From contig CAYSLU010000049.1 in assembly GCA_964431965.1 (NCBI GenBank), positions 1 through 38,675 on the forward strand: a stretch of DNA of 38,675 bases. Direction: 5' to 3'. The DNA is from CAYSLU01 sp964431965 (GTDB lineage Bacteria; Verrucomicrobiota; Kiritimatiellia; CAIKKV01; CAYSLU01). This document shows, piece after piece, positions 32,913 through 38,675 of the stretch (its first letter is position 1; the number at the start of each line of letters is the position of its first letter). Below the pieces are notes generated by a model. The model did not search any database. It saw nothing but the letters and a program-made list of their open reading frames with translations, and was not told the origin of the DNA. Position numbers and translations under genes: made by a program.

Positions 32913-33490
32913 ACTGTCAGGATGCACAGGATCTGATGCTGCTCGAAGACAGCGGCGAGCTGACTCCCGCGGATGCCCGCACCCTCGCGGCCCATCGAGC
33001 CGCCTGCCGCGCGTGCGAAGATGCCGCCCGCTCCTGGCCGCGCCTGGCCGCCGAAGTCCGCGCCGCGCTGAAGGATGGCGCCCCCTCGCCCGGCTCGCTG
33101 GAGGCAATCCATCGCGTCGCCACGTCGCCGCGACAGGCTCGCATACTCCCCTTCCCCAGGCTGGTCTGGCTGCGGGCGGCAGCGGCGGCGGCGGTCGCCA
33201 TCGTGCTCGTGGGCGGCGTATCGCTGGCCCTGCTCGGCGGCATCGATCGGGCGGCCCAAACGCGGCATCGCGAGCGCATCGCGAACCTGCGCGCCATCAT
33301 CGGGATCACACTGGAGGCTTCGTCGGGCCGCGCGACCGAGGCGGCCGCCTCCCGGGACGAGGAGCTTCGGGAACTCGCCGAGCAACTGCTGCTGTTCGAG
33401 GGGATGACCCACGAGGAGATCCCGTCCGCGATCACGGACGAAGTGTCACGCCATACGCCCCCCGCCGGATGGCCTCAGGCGGTCGGCTGA
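32909..33490 (+). CDS. Zinc-binding membrane anti-sigma factor
   Basis: A 193-residue protein with an N-terminal zinc anti-sigma motif, His29-x3-Cys33-x2-Cys36 plus Cys3. One membrane helix follows near residues 85-110 (LRAAAAAAVAIVLVGGVSLALL), then a periplasmic, charged helical tail. This is the standard shape of an anti-sigma factor that holds an ECF sigma factor at the membrane. It is preceded by GGAGGTGGAGC and its ATG overlaps the sigma stop, which supports paired synthesis. Release might involve the neighbouring metalloprotease-like protein; that is inference. Confidence 0.85.
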   Translation: MNCQDAQDLMLLEDSGELTPADARTLAAHRAACRACEDAARSWPRLAAEVRAALKDGAPSPGSLEAIHRVATSPRQARILPFPRLVWLRAAAAAAVAIVLVGGVSLALLGGIDRAAQTRHRERIANLRAIIGITLEASSGRATEAAASRDEELRELAEQLLLFEGMTHEEIPSAITDEVSRHTPPAGWPQAVG

Positions 33491-33496
33491 CCGCCT
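33477..33496. terminator. Hairpin at the anti-sigma/rsfS convergent junction
   Basis: AGGCGGTC (33477-33484) pairs perfectly with GACCGCCT (33489-33496) around a four-base GGCT loop. It spans the anti-sigma stop codon and lies 24 bases past the rsfS stop on the other strand. There is no T-run, so termination is only a possibility. Confidence 0.4.
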
Positions 33497-33519
33497 CTCG
33501 CGGGACCGGTCGCGGGGGG

Positions 33520-33861
33520 TCACTCGACGCGTTTCGCGGACTCCCACAGCGTCTCGAACGCATAGTAGGCGCGTGCCTCGCGCGACAGGACGTGCACCAC
33601 GACATCCACGTAGTCGAGCGCCATCCACCCGCTCTCCGGATCGCCCGCCTGACGGTAGCAGTGCATGCCGGCGTCCTTGAGCGCCCGCATCACGGCGCCG
33701 GTCAGCGCCTTGAGGTGCGGCGGGCTGTTGCCGGTCGCCAGCACGCAGTAATCGGTCAAGTTCGTGAGGTTCCGGACGTCCAGGACGAGAATGTCCTCGG
33801 CCTTCTTGCCGTCGAGAGCGACGCGCGCGGCGCTGGCCAGTGCTGGGGTATCGAGGGAAAT
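33520..33861 (-). CDS. rsfS: Ribosome silencing factor RsfS, ATT start
   Basis: A 113-residue RsfS (Iojap/YbeB) protein: LDGKKAEDILVLDV, LTDYCVLATGNSPPHLKALT, GMHCYRQAGDPESGWMALDY and a C-terminal AYYAFETLW. RsfS binds L14 on the large subunit and blocks subunit joining when nutrients run low. The frame upstream of the conserved core contains no ATG, GTG or TTG. The first plausible start is ATT at 33861, which gives a normal N-terminal length (15 residues before the GKKAED motif) and lies 8 bases after AGGAG. The nadD stop is 4 bases upstream, as in many bacteria where nadD and rsfS are neighbours. A CTG at 33840 is an alternative without a ribosome site. Confidence 0.87.
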   Translation of the reverse strand: MSLDTPALASAARVALDGKKAEDILVLDVRNLTNLTDYCVLATGNSPPHLKALTGAVMRALKDAGMHCYRQAGDPESGWMALDYVDVVVHVLSREARAYYAFETLWESAKRVE

Positions 33862-33874
33862 AGTGTCAACTCCT
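33859..33874 (-). promoter_or_regulatory. Shine-Dalgarno and ATT start of rsfS
   Basis: AGGAG (33874-33870), an 8-base spacer that includes the nadD TGA stop (33868-33866), then ATT (33861-33859). The spacing is optimal. ATT is a rare start discriminated against by initiation factor 3, best known from infC of other bacteria. Confidence 0.65.
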
Positions 33875-34492
33875 GTAGAGGCGGTGTTCCTGAATGTACA
33901 TCTCGACCGACGCGGGAACAAGATACCGGATGCTGAGCCCCTCCGCAACCCTGCGTCGGATGTCCGACGATGAGATGTCGATGGCATGCGCCCCCACCAC
34001 GTTCGCCAGCAGGCGCTCCGGCCAGGGCGGATCCAGCTTGAGCCGGTCCGGCCGCAAGGCCGATGGGTCCGCGCCGGGCCGCGCCATCGCCACCACCGTA
34101 CACATGCCCAGCAGCTCGTAGACGTCCTTCCAGAGGTGAAGCTCGAGCAGCGAATCCGAGCCGATGATGAAGTGGATCGCCGCACCCGGGTACAGGGCCC
34201 GGATCTCGCGGAGCGTATCGACGGAATACGACACCCCGCCCCGCTGCAGCTCCACGTCGCACACGGCGAAACGCACGTCGTCCTGGATGGCCAGCTCCAG
34301 CATGGCCGCGCGGTGGCGGACGGGCAGGACCGCCGCCGGGCTCTTGTGCGGGGAGATGTGGCTCGGGATGAACAGCACCTGCGACAGCTCCAGCCGCTCC
34401 AGCGCGTCCTGCGCCAGGACCAGATGCCCCATGTGCACGGGGTTGAACGTGCCCCCGAACACCCCGATGGCCGTTGACTGCATATCCTTCAT
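33866..34492 (-). CDS. nadD: Nicotinate-nucleotide adenylyltransferase
   Basis: A 208-residue nucleotidyltransferase with the family motifs: GVFGGTFNPVHMGHL (GGTFNP and HxGH at residues 13-23), the central FIIGSDSLLELHLWKD and the C-terminal ISSSDIRRRVAEGLSIRYLVP. It makes nicotinate adenine dinucleotide from nicotinate mononucleotide and ATP in NAD synthesis. The ATG at 34492 overlaps the MFS gene stop (ATGA); an ATG at 34483 and a GTG at 34510 are also in frame. The adjacent rsfS is the usual partner in many genomes. Confidence 0.95.
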   Translation of the reverse strand: MKDMQSTAIGVFGGTFNPVHMGHLVLAQDALERLELSQVLFIPSHISPHKSPAAVLPVRHRAAMLELAIQDDVRFAVCDVELQRGGVSYSVDTLREIRALYPGAAIHFIIGSDSLLELHLWKDVYELLGMCTVVAMARPGADPSALRPDRLKLDPPWPERLLANVVGAHAIDISSSDIRRRVAEGLSIRYLVPASVEMYIQEHRLYRS

Positions 34493-35697
34493 CCGCGGGA
34501 AACGTCGCACACGCCGCCGGTTGAATCAAGATCGGCCGATCGTCGCCGCGCCAGCCCGTCCTCCCGCCGCAGCATGAGCACGATCGGCACGATGCAGCCG
34601 CCCAGCAGGCCGGCGGAGGCCACGTAGGGCCGCAGGGAATCGGCCCGGTCCCACGCCAGCGCCCCCAGCAGGATCGGCCCGGCGATGCTGCAGGCGCCGA
34701 GCAGCGCCTCGTTCAGACCGACGCTCCGCGCCACGTTGTCGGGGTCCGCATTCGAGTAGTAGATCGCATGGTACACGATCCCCGTGAACGCAAACCCGAA
34801 CACGCCGAGCGGCAGCGCCACGGCGGGCCACCCCCGCACGAACGGAACCGCCAGCACGCTGGCCGCCGCCAGCCCCAGCAGGCACAGGAACAGGCCCGGG
34901 CGGACGAGCCTCGGGCTGAGGCGCGCCCACAGCAGGGACCAGGCGGCCACCTGGGCGCCCATCGCCGCAATGCCGATCCCGATCTGCTGATCGCTCAAGC
35001 CCCGCATGCTGCCCAGCCCCGGCCAGATTGTCGCGCACAGCCCGCTCAGCACGAGCGACGCGACCCCGCCGCCGATCCACCCCATCCTGCGCTGCGCGGC
35101 CGTCGACCGGAAGGCGGCGGCCGGATGGCCGGCCTCGCCGCCATTGCGGTCCGCGCGCGGCAGCGAAAGGATGAGGGCCAGGTGCACCGCCAGGGCGCAC
35201 CACGCGACGGCAACCGGCCACGCGGGGCCCGCGCCGCGGAACGTCCCCGCGATATAGGGCGATAGCGTGAAGCTGCACCCCCAGCTCACGTCGTAGAACG
35301 CGATCGTCCAGGCCAGCGTCCGGAACGGCTGCACGTTCTTCATCTTCACCTGGAACGGCACGAAGTACTGCCCCATCAGCACGCCGAGCACGGTCGCGCA
35401 CCCGACCATCACCGGAAAGCTCGACACATACAGCGAAGCGCTCCCGAAGACCGTCGCCAGCACCAGGGCGCCGGCCATCTGCCGGCGGGCGCGCGCCGGG
35501 GTGCTCCACCGACCCGCCGCATGCGCGCTCACCGCGTAGCCTGCGGCGAACAGCCCGCCGATGAGCGCCTGGAAGCGCGGCGGCACGCCCATGCGAACCG
35601 CCGAGACGTTCATCCAGAACATGAAGAGCCCGGCGGGAAAGTCGGCCAGAAAGGGGCCCAGCACCAGCATCGCGATCTTGCGTCGGCGCTCAGACAT
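34489..35697 (-). CDS. MFS transporter
   Basis: A 402-residue protein with about 12 hydrophobic segments in two halves split by a charged central loop (PRADRNGGEAGHPAAAFRSTAAQRR near 205-230), as in major facilitator transporters. Conserved small-residue patterns such as LGVLMGQYFVPFQVK are visible. The substrate cannot be told. The ATG at 35697 lies 7 bases after the beta-helix stop; the ribosome site is poor, so coupling is likely. Its end overlaps nadD. It is an unrelated-looking passenger in a housekeeping chain. Confidence 0.85.
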   Translation of the reverse strand: MSERRRKIAMLVLGPFLADFPAGLFMFWMNVSAVRMGVPPRFQALIGGLFAAGYAVSAHAAGRWSTPARARRQMAGALVLATVFGSASLYVSSFPVMVGCATVLGVLMGQYFVPFQVKMKNVQPFRTLAWTIAFYDVSWGCSFTLSPYIAGTFRGAGPAWPVAVAWCALAVHLALILSLPRADRNGGEAGHPAAAFRSTAAQRRMGWIGGGVASLVLSGLCATIWPGLGSMRGLSDQQIGIGIAAMGAQVAAWSLLWARLSPRLVRPGLFLCLLGLAAASVLAVPFVRGWPAVALPLGVFGFAFTGIVYHAIYYSNADPDNVARSVGLNEALLGACSIAGPILLGALAWDRADSLRPYVASAGLLGGCIVPIVLMLRREDGLARRRSADLDSTGGVCDVSRG

Positions 35698-35704
35698 CAG
35701 GGAT

Positions 35705-36979
35705 TCACGGGGGCTCGACGAATTCGTAGGCTCCGATGTCCGGCCGATCGCGCGGCCGGCCGTCCGCATCGGCCGCGACCGCCGCCCCCGACACCCCCCG
35801 GTTGATCGCCGGGCTCCCCGGCTTCAGGCGGTAGTTGGACAGGGGGCTCACGAACAGGATGCCGGCCGGAGCCAGGATGGAGCGGCGGTCGTAGCCGAGA
35901 GATTGCCACCCGGTGATGTCGACCGTCGTGGCTCCGCCGTCCGCGCTGAACCGGCTCACGACGCAGTTTCCGTCGCTGACCACACCCGGGATGCCCGGCC
36001 CGGCAAAGCTCACGCTGCCCCGCCACGCGGAGGTCGTCAGCAGGATGTTGTTCAGGATCCGGTTGTCGCGGCACTCGCGGTGCGCGACGGTCACGGCCCA
36101 CCCGCCATCCGGCGACATCATCACGGTGTTGTGCGCCACCAGGTTGTCGCGCGACGCCACCGCCCCGTCCTGCTGGAAGAGGGCGATGCCGCTGTTGTTG
36201 CGCGTGTCGTACAGGATGTTGTTGCGGACAGTGCTCCGGGTCACGCCGTCCATGTTGATGCCCGCACCCCCGTGGTTCCGCTGGCCGTTGGCGTACACGA
36301 CATTCGCCTCGATCACGCCGTCGGCCAGCACCCCGTCGCCGCCCGCGCTCGCGTCGCCGTTCAGGTGGATCCCGCACGCCGCGTTGTGGTGCGTGCGGTT
36401 GCCCCGGATCAGAAACCGGTCGCCGCTGTTGCAGAAGTAGATCCCGTGTTCCCCGTTCCCGGCGCTCTCGTTGCCCTCAATCCGGACATCGTCGGAGAAC
36501 GCGGTGAAGATCCCCGTCGCCTGGCTGCGGGTCACCCGGTTGGACGCGAACGCCATGCTCCAGGTATGCCGCGCATCGATCCCGTACTTCATCGATGCGT
36601 CGATCGACAGCCCCTCAACGCGCCAGCACGACACGGTCCCGCTGCCTTCCCACGTTTCGAACTCGAGGATGCTGGAATGCCGGCTGCCCGCGCCCGCCGC
36701 GTTCAGGCACACCTTCGCGCCCGGCGCCGGGCGGATCGTGATCCATGCATCGGGCCGCCCCGATCGGCCGGCCCGGGCGCCGGCATACGTACCCTCCAGC
36801 AGCAGGATCGCGTCCCCCGGTTCGGCGCGGTCGACGGCGTGCTGGAGCGTCGCCCACGCCTTCGCCGGCGCCGTCCCGTCCGCGTCGTTCCGCCCGCCCG
36901 GCCCGACATAGAACGTGCCCGCGCCCGCCGGCGCCACCGCGGCACACAGAATGGCCATGGCCCAAGCCCGCCGCATCAT
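35705..36979 (-). CDS. Secreted right-handed beta-helix protein
   Basis: A 424-residue protein with a signal peptide (MMRRAWAMAILCAAVAPAGA, cleaved near 20), then TFYVGPGGRNDADGTAPAKAWATLQHAV. That opening is common to secreted parallel beta-helix proteins of the PbH1/NosD-like type. Repeated coils follow, such as IEGNESAGNGEHGIYFCN, IRGNRTHHNAACGIHLNG, VRNNILYDTRNNSGIALF and ILNNILLTTS, ending in PAINRGVSG...DIGAYEF. The last element is typical of these polysaccharide-associated proteins. A lyase or glycan-binding role is likely but unproven. The ATG overlaps the dnaG stop (ATGA), and AGGAGG lies 8-9 bases upstream. Confidence 0.85.
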   Translation of the reverse strand: MMRRAWAMAILCAAVAPAGAGTFYVGPGGRNDADGTAPAKAWATLQHAVDRAEPGDAILLLEGTYAGARAGRSGRPDAWITIRPAPGAKVCLNAAGAGSRHSSILEFETWEGSGTVSCWRVEGLSIDASMKYGIDARHTWSMAFASNRVTRSQATGIFTAFSDDVRIEGNESAGNGEHGIYFCNSGDRFLIRGNRTHHNAACGIHLNGDASAGGDGVLADGVIEANVVYANGQRNHGGAGINMDGVTRSTVRNNILYDTRNNSGIALFQQDGAVASRDNLVAHNTVMMSPDGGWAVTVAHRECRDNRILNNILLTTSAWRGSVSFAGPGIPGVVSDGNCVVSRFSADGGATTVDITGWQSLGYDRRSILAPAGILFVSPLSNYRLKPGSPAINRGVSGAAVAADADGRPRDRPDIGAYEFVEPP

Positions 36980-38675
36980 CCCGGGGCCTCCTCTGCCTGT
37001 CCCTCCTGCAGCTTGATGATCTCGCAGCCGGTCTCCCACCGGTCCATCTGCTTGATGTCGCCCCGCAGCTGCACCGACTGAGCCTGGATATCGGGATCCT
37101 CCTGCCCGGGAATCCGCCGCGCGTCCAGCTCGTCGATCCGCCGCCTCAGGTCACGCTTCCACACCGAGAGAATCAGCATCTTGACGGCCTGCTCCGACGA
37201 GTACTCCCGGCCCGTGCCCGTCTTCACCGGAGCCATGCCAACCGAGGCGGCAAACCGCATGAGCGCGCCGTCCGGGTCGGGCTCCCCGGCCAGCGCCTCC
37301 GCCAGCGTCGAGCCGTCCTGCGCCACGCGGACCGCCCCCTCGATGACCGTGCGGCACATCGGGTCCGTGATCAGCCCCAGCGGCAGGTACTCCTCCACCA
37401 GGCCCACCAGCTCCGGCGCCGCCACCACGTGCTCAGCGAGCTCGAGCTCCTCCTTGGGCGGGCCCTCGGCGCGGGGCGGCGCCGCCTCCGCGGCCGAGCC
37501 CGCGCCCCCCCGGCTTCGCCGGAGGATGCCCGCCAGCTCGGTCTTCAGAGCCCCCGGATAGCTGTGGCGAAGCCGCGGCGAGATGCGCTGGATCATCTCG
37601 TTCTGCTGCACCTCGCTCGGGGTGGCGGAAACCGTCTCGAGCAGCGCGCGCGTGGTGCGCATCAGCCCGGCCTCGGTCGTGATGTCCTCCCGCCGCGCCA
37701 TGACGTCGAGCTGGAAATCCACGATCGGCACGGCGGCCTCGACCGCCGCCGCAAAGGCCTCGGCGCCCCGCTTCAGGATGAACGAGTCGGGGTCCTCGCC
37801 CGGGTCGACGGCGGCCACGCGAACGGCCAGCTCCACCTGCATGAACACGCGCGCCGTCTTCACCGCGGCGTTGAGCCCCGCCTCGTCGGAGTCGTACACC
37901 AGCACGACCTCGTCCGCATACCGCTTCATCACCCGGGCGTGCTCGTCCGTGAACGCCGTGCCCTGGGCCGCCACGGCGGTGTTGAACCCCGCCTGGTGGC
38001 ATCGGATGACATCGATCTGGCCCTCGCAGACGATGGCCCGGCGGGTGTCCACGATGGCCTTGCGGGCGCGGTCCAGGGCGTAGAGCACCTTGCTCTTCCG
38101 GAACAGCGGCGTCTCCGGGCTGTTCAGGTACTTGGCGATGTTCGACTCCTCGCTCATCGTGCGGCCGCTGAACGCGATAACCCGCCCCTGCTCGTCCCGG
38201 ATCGGGAACATGATGCGGTTGCGGAAGCGGTCGTACGGCCCGCGGTCGGACTTGCCGATGACCCCGCCGGCCTCGAGCTGCTCCATGGTATACTTGCGGC
38301 CGAGCGCCCACCGCAGGATCGTGTCGTTCGACTCCGGCGCAAACCCGATCTGGAACTCCTTCAGGATCGGCTCCGGAAGCTGCCGCCGCTCGAGGTATGC
38401 CCGTGCCGCCGCCGCCGCCGGGCTCTTGAGCAGCCCCCGGTGATACACGTCGGCCAGCTCGGCATGCAGCTTGTACAGGATGTCCTTGCCCGGGCCGGCC
38501 GGCCCGCCCGGCGCATCATCCAGCTCCAGCCGGACGCCGGCCCGCTCCGCCAGCATCTTCACCGCCGTCACGAAATCCACGCTTTCGTGCTGCATCACGA
38601 AGCGGAACACGTCCCCGCCAGCCCCGCAGCCGAAGCAGTGGAAGATCTGACGCTGCGGGTTCACGTGGAAGGAGG
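36976..38675 (-). CDS. dnaG: DNA primase, 5' end outside window
   Basis: The coding sequence enters from the right edge in frame and runs 566 codons plus a stop. Its first residues, SFHVNPQRQIFHCFGCGAGGD, are the second half of the N-terminal zinc-binding domain. The RNA polymerase domain follows, with the catalytic TOPRIM part: AIVCEGQIDVIRCHQAGF (glutamate; the usual EGYMD reads EGQID here) and VLVYDSDEAG (aspartates). The C-terminal part should be the helicase-binding domain. DnaG makes RNA primers for replication. Roughly the first 40 residues are missing from the window. It is the first visible gene of a coupled chain through the beta-helix protein, transporter, nadD and rsfS. Confidence 0.95.
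   Translation of the reverse strand, partial: SFHVNPQRQIFHCFGCGAGGDVFRFVMQHESVDFVTAVKMLAERAGVRLELDDAPGGPAGPGKDILYKLHAELADVYHRGLLKSPAAAAARAYLERRQLPEPILKEFQIGFAPESNDTILRWALGRKYTMEQLEAGGVIGKSDRGPYDRFRNRIMFPIRDEQGRVIAFSGRTMSEESNIAKYLNSPETPLFRKSKVLYALDRARKAIVDTRRAIVCEGQIDVIRCHQAGFNTAVAAQGTAFTDEHARVMKRYADEVVLVYDSDEAGLNAAVKTARVFMQVELAVRVAAVDPGEDPDSFILKRGAEAFAAAVEAAVPIVDFQLDVMARREDITTEAGLMRTTRALLETVSATPSEVQQNEMIQRISPRLRHSYPGALKTELAGILRRSRGGAGSAAEAAPPRAEGPPKEELELAEHVVAAPELVGLVEEYLPLGLITDPMCRTVIEGAVRVAQDGSTLAEALAGEPDPDGALMRFAASVGMAPVKTGTGREYSSEQAVKMLILSVWKRDLRRRIDELDARRIPGQEDPDIQAQSVQLRGDIKQMDRWETGCEIIKLQEGQAEEAPG

Noticed and set aside
33520..34185. Extending RsfS upstream to an in-frame ATG at 34185
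   Set aside because: That would overlap most of nadD in another frame and add over 100 Arg/Ser/Trp-rich residues not seen in RsfS proteins.

Overview
This window is GC-rich, densely packed bacterial DNA with genes on both strands, many joined by 1-8 base stop/start overlaps. A BamD-like protein and an LptE-like lipoprotein point to a Gram-negative cell envelope. The mix of secreted glycine-rich repeat proteins, a heparinase II/III-like enzyme, GH38 and GH42-like enzymes, PilX-type pseudopilins and a secreted beta-helix protein resembles the Planctomycetes-Verrucomicrobia-Chlamydiae group, perhaps Kiritimatiellota. That placement is an inference from gene content, not a phylogeny. No rRNA, tRNA, CRISPR array, transposase or integrase was seen.

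Region 1 (1-6.9 kb, minus strand): a siroheme sulfite/nitrite reductase and a 790-residue TPR-flavoprotein-ferredoxin fusion form a likely two-gene operon behind a near-consensus promoter that carries a perfect palindrome in its spacer. Next comes a PadR regulator with a HAAS-like multi-pass membrane protein.

Region 2 (6.9-25.8 kb): a polysaccharide-degradation locus. On the minus strand are a secreted glycine-rich three-module protein (GlyA, my label), a GH38 alpha-mannosidase and an SGNH hydrolase. On the plus strand are a secreted GH42-like protein, a BNR_4-like protein and an alpha/beta esterase. Back on the minus strand are a GlyA paralogue (GlyB), split by one extra base in a G7 tract, and a secreted heparinase II/III-like protein. 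The plausible logic is that secreted enzymes and repeat proteins act outside the membrane while the mannosidase and esterases finish smaller products inside; the substrate cannot be read from the sequence.

Region 3 (25.8-31.1 kb): a small HAMP-domain membrane protein, then a minus-strand operon of gmhA plus three pilin-like genes and a small membrane protein, then plus-strand bamD-like and lptE-like envelope assembly genes.

Region 4 (31.2-38.7 kb): rpsT with a good promoter and terminator; a plus-strand set of a membrane HELTH metalloprotease-like protein, an ECF sigma factor and a zinc-binding anti-sigma factor; and a tightly coupled minus-strand chain of dnaG (5' end outside the window), a secreted beta-helix protein, an MFS transporter, nadD and rsfS. 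The rsfS reading frame has no ATG, GTG or TTG before its conserved core and appears to start at ATT behind a well-spaced Shine-Dalgarno sequence.
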